From a virus: a DNA stretch of 64,000 nucleotides. Location of the stretch: the IMG/VR virus record IMGVR_UViG_3300010371_000028, positions 1-64,000 of that record; one strand, 5' to 3'. Below, in pieces: positions 31,580-40,845 of the stretch; position 1 is the first letter of the stretch, and every line of letters begins with the position of its first letter. The notes under the pieces are model-generated. The model was not told the DNA's origin and ran no database searches. It saw only the letters and a list, made by a program, of their open reading frames with translations. The position numbers were made by a program, and so were the translations under genes.

Positions 31580-32389
31580 TCAGTCTCCAAGGAGGAAGAG
31601 GTCTTCTCGCCGCAGGAGCGGCAGGCCGAGCAGCAGCAGGCCTTTGAGGGTTGGCGGGCTCGGCGTGGTGGGGGTGGCGCTGGGGCCCAGTGCTGGCGCG
31701 GGCGTGCTCGCCTGCGTGCTGCCCGATGGGTTCGGTGTGGTCGCCGGGTGGGTGCGCAGGGATTCGGCCGCGGTGTTGGCGGCGCCGGTCGCGGACGGGC
31801 TGCTGCTGGCCGTGGCGGGCGTGCAGGTGTAGTGCGGTGCCGGGGACTGGCCGTCCAGGGTGCAGTCGTAGGTGACGCCGGACGGGTCGGTCCAGGACCA
31901 GCCGGCCGGGGGAGAACCGGGGGCGCCGTTTTGGCCCGCCTCTCCGGCCGGACCGACGGCTCCCGGACTGCCGGGTACGCCTGGCTCGCCTTGTGGGCCG
32001 GCCGGTCCGCTCGGGCCCACGCTTCCGGGGGCTCCGCTGACACCCGGGCTTCCCGGGGAACCGGGGGCGCCGGTCGCGCCTACGCCCGCAGGGCCCTGCG
32101 GGCCAGCCGGACCCGACACTGTAATCGTCTCGAGGATCTCGCTGGGCGCCGGCACCACGGGTGTCGCACCGAGATCCTTGATCTGGGCGCGGGCCGAATT
32201 CACCGCGCCCGCGAGACCGTCGATCTGCGCGTCCTGCGTTGCTTTCGCCGCACCCAGACCGGAGATCTGCGTCGAGTCCGAATGCAGCATCAGCAGCATG
32301 TACACCATGAGCGCGAGCGCGAGCAGCGCGCACAGCATCAGGGCGGAGGAGAACCAGTTCCGGCGAAGCCGTTCGGGCGTGCCCGTCAC
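31580..32389 (-). CDS. Collagen-like membrane-anchored protein
   Basis: A 269-residue protein. One membrane helix (about 13-35: [20 protein letters not shown]), a helical coiled-coil stretch, about 24 collagen-like Gly-X-Y triplets (about 92-160; [10 protein letters not shown] and so on), then a TYDCTLDG region and a Ser/Thr/Pro-rich tail. Such proteins usually trimerise. Placed between the coiled-coil membrane protein and endolysin, it may act in lysis or as a surface fibre; function unknown. Confidence 0.65.
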   Translation of the reverse strand: MTGTPERLRRNWFSSALMLCALLALALMVYMLLMLHSDSTQISGLGAAKATQDAQIDGLAGAVNSARAQIKDLGATPVVPAPSEILETITVSGPAGPQGPAGVGATGAPGSPGSPGVSGAPGSVGPSGPAGPQGEPGVPGSPGAVGPAGEAGQNGAPGSPPAGWSWTDPSGVTYDCTLDGQSPAPHYTCTPATASSSPSATGAANTAAESLRTHPATTPNPSGSTQASTPAPALGPSATPTTPSPPTLKGLLLLGLPLLRREDLFLLGD

Positions 32390-32754
32390 TACCTACCTCC
32401 CTGGTGGGCTGTCGCGTACCAGGCCGTGGCGAGTACCGCGAGGATTGAGGCGATCGCGAGCACGCGCGTCCAGACTCTGTCGCTGCGTTTCTCCACTGCG
32501 GCCTTCACTCCGTCGAGGGCCTTGCGCAGTTCTCCGAGAGCGTCCATGGCGATCTTGTGGCGTTCTTCGCAGTGCTCGTCGACCTCGGCGATGTCTTTCT
32601 GGAGGTGGCCGTTCTCGCGTTGCCAGGAGTCGACGGAGACGGTGGTCTGGGCGAGGTTGGTCAGCCGGTCGTCGAGTGCTTTCTGGTCGCGCTGGCGGTC
32701 ATCGAACTTGCCGAGGATCTCGCGGTTGCTGAGTGGCTCATCGGCCACGATCAC
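32389..32754 (-). CDS. Coiled-coil protein with C-terminal membrane helix (holin candidate)
   Basis: A 121-residue protein. Long charged helix (about 10-90) with heptads, then one C-terminal membrane helix (about 96-115: [19 protein letters not shown]). This layout is like XhlA/haemolysin-type lysis proteins and other phage tail-anchored proteins. Two GTG codons (32754 and 32748) could start it. It lies two genes before the endolysin, so it is the best holin candidate, but the family is not proven. Confidence 0.55.
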   Translation of the reverse strand: MIVADEPLSNREILGKFDDRQRDQKALDDRLTNLAQTTVSVDSWQRENGHLQKDIAEVDEHCEERHKIAMDALGELRKALDGVKAAVEKRSDRVWTRVLAIASILAVLATAWYATAHQGGR

Positions 32755-32782
32755 CCCCGGGTTGCGCGTTGGTGGTCAAGGG

Positions 32783-33088
32783 CTAGGCGTCCGGTTTCTG
32801 CGCGTCGCGGTGGGCGGCGTGGATGTGCTCGGCAGTGACCAGGTCCGGGACGGCGGGGTGGTGGCGCTTACAAGCCCGGAACGGGGTGCCCTCGACCGGG
32901 TGTGAGCCCCACCGCCAGCAGAAGCGGGGGCTCTCGACGTGACAGGTGTGCTTGCGCCAGAACGCGATGAGGGCACCGATGAGGGTGAAGTTGCCGAGGT
33001 CGGAACAGAACCCCGACCAGAACGCCCCCCACCGGTTGCTCGAGTCGGTGATGCCGTACTCGTCCAGCAGGTGCAGGAGCCAGGTCAT
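32783..33088 (-). CDS. Small membrane-like protein with zinc-type tail
   Basis: A 101-residue protein. Starts MTWLLHLLDEYGITDSSNRW, then one hydrophobic helix (about 27-45: GFCSDLGNFTLIGALIAF), then HTCHVESPRFC and CKRHHP, suggesting a zinc site. The pattern is common in actinophage lysis regions, where it has no known role. ATG 33088 overlaps the previous stop (ATGA). A holin is possible. Confidence 0.55.
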   Translation of the reverse strand: MTWLLHLLDEYGITDSSNRWGAFWSGFCSDLGNFTLIGALIAFWRKHTCHVESPRFCWRWGSHPVEGTPFRACKRHHPAVPDLVTAEHIHAAHRDAQKPDA

Positions 33089-33594
33089 GCTGAGGCGTCC
33101 GGCAGGAACTCGTACTCCTCGCGGGCGTACTTGTCGAGAAGCCATGCAGGATACGTGATCGCGTGAATGCCGTGGTTCGGAGAACGGTGATGCTTATCGC
33201 AGATGATCATTAAGCCACCCTCCCCTTCGGCGTAGTTGAGGAAGTCCTCGTCAGAGTGCAGATCCGCCTGCGGGAAATCCTTAGCGACCTTCCGCCAGTC
33301 GATCTCGGAGAGACCTGCGAACTCCGCGATGGCGTGGTGCGCCTCGAGTTGCTTCGCGCCTTCGCAGCGGTGTCCTTCTGGCAGCCCCGCCTTGATCTGC
33401 TGGAGGGTGGCGCCGCCAATCCAGCACCCGACGCCGAGTACATGAATCAGCCGGTGCTGCGCATGGTGGAAGATCTTGTAATGGGCGTCTTCCTCGCGCG
33501 GTGCGTGCGGCGGGTAGGCCACCACCTCGTGCAGCGTGCGCCGCTCGAGGTGCGGTGCGTGCGCCGCTACGGGCGAGTTGTCGTGGTCGGTCAC
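33085..33594 (-). CDS. HNH-like nuclease family protein
   Basis: A 169-residue protein. EAHHAIAEFA, then GLMIICDKHHRSPNHGIHAIT, gives a His-His and CxxHH pattern like HNH-related actinophage proteins. It lies between tail and lysis genes. Whether it cuts DNA is not certain; the canonical Asn is present in NHGIH. Confidence 0.5.
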   Translation of the reverse strand: MTDHDNSPVAAHAPHLERRTLHEVVAYPPHAPREEDAHYKIFHHAQHRLIHVLGVGCWIGGATLQQIKAGLPEGHRCEGAKQLEAHHAIAEFAGLSEIDWRKVAKDFPQADLHSDEDFLNYAEGEGGLMIICDKHHRSPNHGIHAITYPAWLLDKYAREEYEFLPDASA

Positions 33595-33605
33595 TGCAAG
33601 CCTTT

Positions 33606-34112
33606 CTAGACCGTACCGAGGTACGTGACGAACAGTTCCCGGATGAACTGCGTGGCGCCGTTCGCGTTAGGCGGCTCCGGGGTGAACGCTCCCGTCCCGG
33701 AGGTGCGGGTGGCGGAGAACCCGAATGTGTGCAACCCGGTCGAACTGGCGATGAACGTGTTGGCGAGAGGGATCGGCAGCCGGGAGAGGCTGCCGGTCGT
33801 CGTGGATGTCCACTGCGCCTGCGCGACCAGCGTGGACGATGCGGTCGGGTTCGATGCGCTGCCGGAGTCGCGGATCTGGAGCGAGTAGATGTCGTTGGCT
33901 ACGCCGCAGTTGCCGTGCAGTCCGAGCATGGTCGCCTGGTAGCGGCGTCCGGCGGTCAGTTGGCACTGGTAGTACCCGAGGACCGTGTCGAACGTCTCGG
34001 TGGCGCCGCTGGTGGCGGTGCCGGGGAGGGTTGTGGATGCGGGCGCGACCGTCGCGGGGACGGCGAGCGGCCCGGTCAGCGCCATCAGCAGGAGTTCGAG
34101 GTCTGACGCCAC
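33606..34112 (-). CDS. Small tail/fibre protein
   Basis: A 168-residue beta-rich, Thr/Ser/Ala-rich protein. GTG 34112 has AAGGGGG upstream. The C-terminus (FIRELFVTYLGTV) and the repeated polar strands suggest a jelly-roll domain. It follows the large tail protein and precedes lysis genes, so it is likely a tail fibre or tip component. Confidence 0.55.
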   Translation of the reverse strand: MASDLELLLMALTGPLAVPATVAPASTTLPGTATSGATETFDTVLGYYQCQLTAGRRYQATMLGLHGNCGVANDIYSLQIRDSGSASNPTASSTLVAQAQWTSTTTGSLSRLPIPLANTFIASSTGLHTFGFSATRTSGTGAFTPEPPNANGATQFIRELFVTYLGTV

Positions 34113-34122
34113 GTCGGCCCCC

Positions 34123-36405
34123 TTAGGCGAGTTGGACGACGCCGGTGCCCTGGGTGGGCGCGGGCCAGGTACCGGACGCGGTGATCTGCGCGACGGTGGA
34201 GGCTTGCGGGCCGGTGTAGGTGTAGTGCGCGTGGGCGACGTCGAGGTACCAGCGCTGTGCCGAGGGCGGGGTTCCGGAGAGTGTCGCCTGGATCTGGAAG
34301 CCGTAGGCGCCGGCCGGGGCCTGGAGTGTATGTGTCTCCTCGGTCCATGTGGCCGCTGGGACGCTCGTCAGGTTCGCTGACGTGGAGATCGGTGTTCCGC
34401 CGGACACGGCCGTGTACCACGTGATCGACATGGAGAAGTTGGAGGTGGCCGTGTTGGTGAACCATGTCCAGCCGGTGGTGGTGCACCATTGTCCGGGCAT
34501 GCACGGCATGATCTCGGAGGCGGCGATGACGTTCGCGGCGCTGCCTGACGGGGTGATCTGCAGGGCGTACTGGCCTTCGTAGACCTGGGTGGTGGATTGG
34601 GCGCCGGTGCCGCCGGTCACGGTCCATGGGGAGGTCCCGGTCTCGAAGCCCTGGTTCGCGTTGAGCGCGACGGCTTGCCGTGTCGCCTCGCACACGCCGA
34701 GGACGCGCTGGTCCGGTGTCGTCGCGGACACGATCGTGGTGATGCGGGCGCCGTTGTCCGACCATAGGTGCAGCGCGGGTCCGCCGACGGACTGATCGAA
34801 GATCTGGATCGGGACGGCGTTGCCGCCGCCGGCCGACGTCCACGTGTAGGTGCCGCGAGGGCTGGTCAGCGCGGCCGGGTTGCCGGGGAAGACGTTGTGG
34901 TCCTGGTGCATCCGCAGGTAGTCGTTGAGGTCGCCGCCCTGCTGCTGCATGAGGATGTGGTACGTCGCACCGTTCGTCAGGCCCGTGGCGGGCAGCGGCG
35001 CCGAGATGTACGGGGTGAGCGCGATCGGGAAAGTCACGTAGTTGCTCGTGCGCAGTCCGAGAATCAGGACCGTGCCGTTGCCTTGGTCGATCGCCCCGTT
35101 GAAGATCGAGAGGAGGTTGCCGGAGGAGCTCCATGCCGCCGCGGGTCCGGTCGCGCAGACGCCGAGGCCGAAGAGCGTGTCGGTATCGGACGTCACGTAG
35201 ATCATGCTGTTGTTCGAGAAAACGGTGTTGTTCAGGTTGCCGATGGCGACCGGGAGCGACGGTCCGGGCACCCAGGCGCCGAGGGACCCGTCGGAGTGGA
35301 TCGGCGCGTACCACACGGAGGTGACGTTGCCGGCGAGCGCTTCGCCCGCCATCAGGAACAGGAATCCCTGCATGGCTGTCACGAAGCTGAGCTGGGTTGC
35401 CACGGGCATCGGCGTGCCCGCGTTCCAGGCGGTGATCTGCCCGTTCTGCACCTGCGCGTAGGAAACCGTGTTGATCGGGTCGCCGCCGGGGTTCGGGATC
35501 CCTCCGAGCACGTACACGTACCCGTTGTAGGAGCACGTCGCCTGGTTCTGGACGGCGTACGGGAGCGAGGTCTGCGTGGACCACGCCGAGAGTTGGCCTG
35601 TCGTCGGGTCGATCGACGCCGTGTAGACCGCTCCGCTGGGCGTGCCGAAGAAGCTCGTCGAGCCGCCCGCGGTGACGATGACGGGAGCTTGCGTGACCGC
35701 GTCGATGACTGCGCAGGTCTTTCCCGACCCGTCGTTCGTGGTGGGGAACGCGGCCTGTGGGATGGCCTGCGAGAGGGCCGCGGTCGCGCCGGACTGGGTG
35801 TAGGGGATCGTGAACACGGCCGAGAGGGCCGCGCCGGCTGCTACGCCGCCGATCTGGACCATGTAGTTGCCGTAGTACGTGGCCGACGGCGCGGCCGTCG
35901 AGGTCGTGTACGGGTACGGCCAGGGCGTGGTCAGGGACGCCTCCATGATCGTCCCGTTGAACTGGGCGACGGCGAGGGGGTTTCCGGTCAGCTGGGTGCT
36001 GAACGAGGTGCCCTCGGCGATCCCGGACACCGCGGCCAACTGGTAGATCCAGTTCGCGGGGATCCGGGCTTGCTGGAGCACGGTGCCGGGCACGCCCGCA
36101 TTGTCGGCGCACAGCGACACGAGCAGGTCCGCGCCGCCCCCGACGGGCAGCAGCGGGATCTGGACGCGGCCGATCGCGGTCCCTGACATCGTGAACGGCT
36201 GGTCGATGTCCGTGGAGGACAGGTCGCGTTTCCATGCCGAGGCGCCCGAGCCGTTTGGCGTGAGGATCGGGTTGCCCTGGTAGAGCGCGGTGATGCCGTG
36301 CGTGCCGAGGAACTGGTTGACCTGGCCGGCGCCTGCCGTCGCAGAGGCGTCGCCGATGAGCCCGTTGTGCGGTGCCGAGTAGATCGGCGTGGTCGTTGTC
36401 GCCAT
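34123..36405 (-). CDS. Large tail protein with beta-propeller and jelly-roll
   Basis: A 760-residue tail protein. An N-terminal beta-rich domain (about 1-210); a middle with repeated Kelch-like blades (YVYVLGGIPN, FLFLMAGE, MIYVTSD with 'W...t.LP' sections, about 215-480); and a C-terminal carbohydrate-binding-like jelly-roll (FETGTSPWTVTGGTG, YALQITPSG, about 595-740). The design suggests receptor binding. ATG 36405 has AAGGAAGG upstream. It is divergent from the mannosyltransferase. Confidence 0.7.
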   Translation of the reverse strand: MATTTTPIYSAPHNGLIGDASATAGAGQVNQFLGTHGITALYQGNPILTPNGSGASAWKRDLSSTDIDQPFTMSGTAIGRVQIPLLPVGGGADLLVSLCADNAGVPGTVLQQARIPANWIYQLAAVSGIAEGTSFSTQLTGNPLAVAQFNGTIMEASLTTPWPYPYTTSTAAPSATYYGNYMVQIGGVAAGAALSAVFTIPYTQSGATAALSQAIPQAAFPTTNDGSGKTCAVIDAVTQAPVIVTAGGSTSFFGTPSGAVYTASIDPTTGQLSAWSTQTSLPYAVQNQATCSYNGYVYVLGGIPNPGGDPINTVSYAQVQNGQITAWNAGTPMPVATQLSFVTAMQGFLFLMAGEALAGNVTSVWYAPIHSDGSLGAWVPGPSLPVAIGNLNNTVFSNNSMIYVTSDTDTLFGLGVCATGPAAAWSSSGNLLSIFNGAIDQGNGTVLILGLRTSNYVTFPIALTPYISAPLPATGLTNGATYHILMQQQGGDLNDYLRMHQDHNVFPGNPAALTSPRGTYTWTSAGGGNAVPIQIFDQSVGGPALHLWSDNGARITTIVSATTPDQRVLGVCEATRQAVALNANQGFETGTSPWTVTGGTGAQSTTQVYEGQYALQITPSGSAANVIAASEIMPCMPGQWCTTTGWTWFTNTATSNFSMSITWYTAVSGGTPISTSANLTSVPAATWTEETHTLQAPAGAYGFQIQATLSGTPPSAQRWYLDVAHAHYTYTGPQASTVAQITASGTWPAPTQGTGVVQLA

Positions 36406-36473
36406 CGGCGCCTTCCTTGTCTGCGGAATCGGCTACCGTCGGTACCAGAGTCGGACTCAGGGGGTTGATCTTC

Positions 36474-37634
36474 GTGTTGCAGCGTGAAGCCGAGGCCACG
36501 TCGGTGATCCGCGTGCGCCCTTCCACGCGTATCGGACGCGCCTACTGGTCGGCCACGCGGCACTTGAACCGGCGAGACCGGCGCATCCTCGGCCTGTGGG
36601 GCAGCGCGCACCTCGGACTGGCGGTACTCGCGTGGATGAGCTCGTGGATAAGTGGCCAGCGCGGCATCTACCACGCGCTACTCGGGATCTACGCGCAGTG
36701 GGACTACGACTGGTACCGCGCTATCGCCGCCCACGGGTACTTCAGCGGCCGGTCCGGAGGCGAGGCGGCGCGGGCGTTCCTGCCCGGGTTCCCGGTCGTC
36801 CTCGCGGCCGTGCACCTGCTCGTGCGCAACTGGGTCGCGTCCGGGCTGCTCGTCTCGCTGGTCGCGGGCGGCGTCGCGCTCGTGTGCATCGGCCGCCTCG
36901 GCGGTGAGCGCGCAGCCCTCTACCTGCTGACCGCACCGGCCGCGATGTACCTGGCGGTCGGCTACTCCGAGTCGCTGTTCCTCGCGCTCGCGCTGCCCGC
37001 GTGGATGGCCGCGCAGCGGCGGGACTGGCCGCTCGCCGCCGTCATTGCGGCCCTCGCGGGGCTCGTCCGCGTCAACGGACTCTTCCTCATCGTCGCCCTG
37101 CTCGTCGCCGCCGCAACGTCCGAACGCGGGAAGCGGCTACGCGCGATTGCGTGGTCGTCGTTCGGGTTCGTCGGCCCGGCCGCCTACGTTGCGTATCTGT
37201 GGGCCGGGACGGGCTCGCCCACCGCCTGGTTCGCGGCCAGCAACGCCGGCTGGGGCCTGCACCTGGTCTCGCCCTGGTCCGCGTGGAAGACCACGTGGGG
37301 AATGGCGTTCGGGCGCGTGCTGCCGCCGGACCGTGCCGCGATGTTCCAGGTCGAGATCGCGTGCATCCTTGCCGCGTGGGCACTCACGCTCGTCCTGCTG
37401 CGTCGCCACGCCTGGGCCGAGGCGACCTACTGCGGGCTCGCGGCTGCCGTGCTCAGCTGCACGACGTACTACCAGGCGGTCCCGCGCGCCGTCCTGATCA
37501 TGTGGCCGCTTTATGTGCTGGTCGCCCGCGCGGCCGAGAAGCGGCCCTGGGTCGGACAGGTGTACCTGTGGGTCTGGGCACCGCTCGCCGTGGTCGTGGC
37601 CGTTTACTTCTTCCTGGGCAAGTGGGCGGTCTAG
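36474..37634 (+). CDS. PIG-V-like mannosyltransferase (membrane GT-C)
   Basis: A 386-residue membrane protein with about ten helices. The first loop has AQWDYDWYRAIAAHGYFSGR, the 'WD..wY..IA..GY' acidic motif of PIG-V/GPI18-type dolichol-phosphate-mannose enzymes. A GYSESLFLALALPAW segment is also typical. Such enzymes move a mannose from a polyprenol carrier to a lipid or protein. It is rightward in the leftward late region, between tail genes. GTG 36474 with AGGGGG upstream is chosen; the frame is open upstream. Its 3' end overlaps the convergent tail gene by 4 bp. Possibly modifies the host surface to block other phages (inference). Confidence 0.72.
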   Translation: MLQREAEATSVIRVRPSTRIGRAYWSATRHLNRRDRRILGLWGSAHLGLAVLAWMSSWISGQRGIYHALLGIYAQWDYDWYRAIAAHGYFSGRSGGEAARAFLPGFPVVLAAVHLLVRNWVASGLLVSLVAGGVALVCIGRLGGERAALYLLTAPAAMYLAVGYSESLFLALALPAWMAAQRRDWPLAAVIAALAGLVRVNGLFLIVALLVAAATSERGKRLRAIAWSSFGFVGPAAYVAYLWAGTGSPTAWFAASNAGWGLHLVSPWSAWKTTWGMAFGRVLPPDRAAMFQVEIACILAAWALTLVLLRRHAWAEATYCGLAAAVLSCTTYYQAVPRAVLIMWPLYVLVARAAEKRPWVGQVYLWVWAPLAVVVAVYFFLGKWAV

Positions 37635-38353
37635 GTGACCGACACCAGCGCGCCGCCGGAGTACGAGAGCGACCGCGACGAGGTCATGTAACCGGACGCG
37701 GTCTGCCCGGCCGTGTACTCGGCCAGCGACGTCGGCTCCGCGCCCGACCAGCCCCACGTCGTCCAGCGCGCGCCGGCATCGTCATAGGAGTGCACCAGCG
37801 GCGGCACCGCGGACTGGTCCCACAGGCTGTAGTAGAACCCGTACGACTGCGCCGTCCACGACGTGCCGTTCGTGCTCGTCGAGGCGCCAGTGACCTGGTT
37901 CGACTTGGACCAGGCGTAGAAGTCCGATGCATCCCCCGCGACCGCCACGACGATCCAGTAAGCAGTACCGGATGCCAGTGAGCATGGCAGCGGGACCGAT
38001 ACCGTCGCGGCCGACGCGGGCACCATGGCCGGCGGCAGCGTCGTCGAGACCAGCGCAGTGCCCGTCGGCGCGCTACCGGTGCTCGTCTGGATCGACACGG
38101 TCGTCGTCGCGGGCAGTCCGGTCAGCGCCAGGTAGAGCACGGCCCGGCCGAGCGAGAAGTTCGAGCCTGCCGTGAACGACTGGGCCAAGAAGAGCCCGTT
38201 CGTGGCCGCCGAACCCGACCCGAGCGTCGTCTGGCCGCCCTGCTGAGTCCCGGCGTACAGGTACGTGGCGGCGTGCGAAACGAGGTACTGATCGACGTGC
38301 GCTGCCCTCGGCGGCTGACCGGACGTGGCGGCGATCCAGGCGGGCGCAGCCAT
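37631..38353 (-). CDS. Tail fibre-like protein, paralog of 40065 gene
   Basis: A 240-residue beta-rich protein starting MAAPAWIAATSGQPPRAAHV. It shares with the gene at 40065-40823 the block W..SNQ.tGA.TS.DGTSWT.QSYG..Y and the closing EYT..Q...SSR.L.Y. Probably a jelly-roll tail-tip module. Starts at ATG 38353 (TGATG with the spike gene's stop). Confidence 0.65.
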   Translation of the reverse strand: MAAPAWIAATSGQPPRAAHVDQYLVSHAATYLYAGTQQGGQTTLGSGSAATNGLFLAQSFTAGSNFSLGRAVLYLALTGLPATTTVSIQTSTGSAPTGTALVSTTLPPAMVPASAATVSVPLPCSLASGTAYWIVVAVAGDASDFYAWSKSNQVTGASTSTNGTSWTAQSYGFYYSLWDQSAVPPLVHSYDDAGARWTTWGWSGAEPTSLAEYTAGQTASGYMTSSRSLSYSGGALVSVT

Positions 38354-40065
38354 CAGGAAATCCCGACCGTGATCGCCAGCGCGCTCGTCACGTTCGACGA
38401 CGGCGTGATCGATACGGGCACTGCGATAAGCCCGGACCCGTTCGTGGCGAAACGCTTGGTTGCCGCCGCGTTCGGGCCGAGGTTCGCCACCGTGCCGTTC
38501 GCGTTGCTCGCCCGGTACAGCTTCGCCGGGGTCGTCGCGTTCTGCAGGATCCCGACCCAGTACAGGCCCGGCGTGACCGCCGTGGACGAGATCGTCGAAG
38601 TCTGGCCGCCAGTCCCGGCCACGTTCGTGTCGATCGACACGCTCGCCAGCACTGTACCGGCTGCGTTGATCAGCATGATGAAGTTCTCGCCGGCCGTCGG
38701 CGTCGCCGCCGCGGTCCCGACGCCCCAGTAGATCTTCGTGATCGACGTTGCGCGCTGCACGTAGACCGCGGCGAGATAGATGACCCCCGACGTCATCGTG
38801 TCGCCGCTCGACTGCGACGTGAAAGCCGGGTCGTGCGACCACGCCACCATCCCGGACTCGAACGGTGTCGGCAGCCCTACTGTGTGGCCCTGGAAGTCGA
38901 GGGCCGACAGCGACGACTGGAGGCCGTGGAACGCGGTCGAATACCCGGTCTGTCCGCCGACGCGTTCGATGACGTTCGCGCCGCGCAGGATGTTCGTGTT
39001 GGTGGCGTCGTCGATCCACGCCTGCGTGTTGCCGTACAACATGCCGCCGGAGACGACCACGTTCGAGGACGACGCGTTGACCGCGAACCCGTACTGCGGG
39101 CCCGGCACGCTCTGGCCGATGCCCGCGTTGGCCAGGCCGGTCAGCACCGTCGGCTGCGTGATCTCCACGGGGATGGTGGAGCCGGTGCACTGGATACCGG
39201 CGTAGGAGCCGCCGCCCGCGATTCCGTTCGCGCCGTCGCGCCGGTAGTACCCGCCGATGATACTCAACGGCGTGTCACCGGTCGCCGTGATCAGGATTCC
39301 GTTCCTGTTCGAGCCGTCCGTGGAGCAGCCGATCAACTGGCACCCGCCACCGCCCGTGTTGCTACCCGTCCACGTGCCGGAAATCTCGAACCCGTTCCAG
39401 TTCGAGTACTCCGACCGGCAACCAATGAAGACGCTGTTGGATGGCTGCGCGTTGAGCAGGAACCCCGACTTGCTCGACCCGATCGACTCCACGTCGATCC
39501 ACGTCGTGTCCGTCATCCCGCCGGCCGAATACCCGTAGCCGCCGCAGTTGTTGCCCAGGACGCGGGTGAACCGGTGCGAGTAGGAGAACCCGCTGCCGTT
39601 CGACACGGAACTGATGAAGTGGTTCGGCATCGACCGGATCTGCACGTCCTGCACGATCACGCCGTGCACGAACCCCTGCATCTGAAGACCGTCGGTCGTG
39701 CTGCCGGTGATGGCCGAGCCGTCCAGCGTGACGAAGAAAAGGCCCTGCTGGTTCGAGGCCACCGAGTAGCCGCCGGTTGCCTGGTCGACCATCAGGATCA
39801 TCGCCGGGTTCGACGACGAGAACGACGCGAGCGCTTTGATGCAGCAGGTCGTCGAGTCGATGTGCGAGGAATGCGAGCCCCACAGCGTCACCTGCGGCGG
39901 GATGTAGAGGGGGCTGGAGATTCCGTACGTGCCCGGCGGCAGATAGACCACACCCCCGAGAGGCGCGGCGTTCAGGGCGTTCTGGATCGGGAGGGTGTCG
40001 TCCGCGGTACCGTTGCCGACCGCGCCATAGTCCTGCGGCGTGATGAACCCGGCGAGATACGGCAT
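38353..40065 (-). CDS. Tail spike with pectate-lyase-like beta-helix
   Basis: A 570-residue protein. The start FITPQDYGAVGNGTADDTLP and VVYLPPGTYGIS is the classic pectate-lyase-3 entry of phage tail spikes, followed by a right-handed beta-helix (about 20-400), and a C-terminal jelly-roll-like domain (about 400-570) related to neighbouring tail genes. It probably binds or degrades a surface glycan. ATG 40065 overlaps the previous stop (TAATG). Confidence 0.85.
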   Translation of the reverse strand: MPYLAGFITPQDYGAVGNGTADDTLPIQNALNAAPLGGVVYLPPGTYGISSPLYIPPQVTLWGSHSSHIDSTTCCIKALASFSSSNPAMILMVDQATGGYSVASNQQGLFFVTLDGSAITGSTTDGLQMQGFVHGVIVQDVQIRSMPNHFISSVSNGSGFSYSHRFTRVLGNNCGGYGYSAGGMTDTTWIDVESIGSSKSGFLLNAQPSNSVFIGCRSEYSNWNGFEISGTWTGSNTGGGGCQLIGCSTDGSNRNGILITATGDTPLSIIGGYYRRDGANGIAGGGSYAGIQCTGSTIPVEITQPTVLTGLANAGIGQSVPGPQYGFAVNASSSNVVVSGGMLYGNTQAWIDDATNTNILRGANVIERVGGQTGYSTAFHGLQSSLSALDFQGHTVGLPTPFESGMVAWSHDPAFTSQSSGDTMTSGVIYLAAVYVQRATSITKIYWGVGTAAATPTAGENFIMLINAAGTVLASVSIDTNVAGTGGQTSTISSTAVTPGLYWVGILQNATTPAKLYRASNANGTVANLGPNAAATKRFATNGSGLIAVPVSITPSSNVTSALAITVGIS

Positions 40066-40823
40066 TAGCCCACCGCCTTCAGCAGCCCGTTGGAGGCGTA
40101 GGTGAGGGTGCGCGAAGAGACGAGTGTCGTCCCGTCCTGTGCGATCGTGTACTCGGTGATTCCGGTCAGCGTCGTGCCGGACCACGTCAGGTTCGTGATG
40201 CGTGCCCCGTCGTCCGCGACGATCGACTGGATCTGCCCGGTGCCGCCCGTGCCGTACACCTGGTACATCAGCCCGTAGGACTGCGGCGTCCACGTGGACC
40301 CGTCGGGCGACGTGGCCGCGCCGGAAGCCTGGTTCGACTGTTGCCACACGTAGTACGCGCTCGGCGAGCCGGCGCCGGTCACCACCAGGCAGTAGATGCT
40401 CGACGGGCTCAGACCGCTCGCCAGCAGGGGTACCGGAAGCCAGAACGCGCCCGCGTACACGTACGGCTCCGCCAGTTGCGCCGAGGCGAGAGGCGCACCC
40501 ACTGGCAGACCAGACGCCGCCGCGAACAGCGACACCGTCAGCGGACTGATCGTCGCAGTGACGGCTGAGCCGCCGACCGTGGAGATCTGGAGCGAGACCT
40601 GGCCGATCGCTGTCTGCGCCGACCCGGTCGTGATGGTCTGCGACAGGTAGCCGGATTGCAGCGACTGGTAGACGGCGGCGCCGGTGGCCTGCTGAGTCTG
40701 GACCGCACCCGGGTTCGTGTAGATCCACTGCGCGTTGTGGCCGCCGAGGAACTGGGTGTTCAGCCCGGAGTCCCCGCGCTTCCCGACGGACGCGGCAAGC
40801 CACGCAGGGGTAGCCATCAGCAC
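40065..40823 (-). CDS. Tail fibre-like protein
   Basis: A 252-residue beta-rich protein, starting MLMATPAWLAASVGKRGDSG. It has the SNQASGAATSPDGSTWTPQS block shared with the gene at 37631-38353, and similar ends. ATG at 40823 or 40817 could start it. Likely a jelly-roll tail-tip component that flanks the spike. Confidence 0.65.
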   Translation of the reverse strand: MLMATPAWLAASVGKRGDSGLNTQFLGGHNAQWIYTNPGAVQTQQATGAAVYQSLQSGYLSQTITTGSAQTAIGQVSLQISTVGGSAVTATISPLTVSLFAAASGLPVGAPLASAQLAEPYVYAGAFWLPVPLLASGLSPSSIYCLVVTGAGSPSAYYVWQQSNQASGAATSPDGSTWTPQSYGLMYQVYGTGGTGQIQSIVADDGARITNLTWSGTTLTGITEYTIAQDGTTLVSSRTLTYASNGLLKAVG

Positions 40824-40845
40824 CCCCGGGATTCAGCGCGACAGG

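Noticed and set aside
34085-36526. Open frame of 813 codons over the large tail protein
   Set aside because: Shadow in another frame of the same strand; His/Arg-rich without structure.
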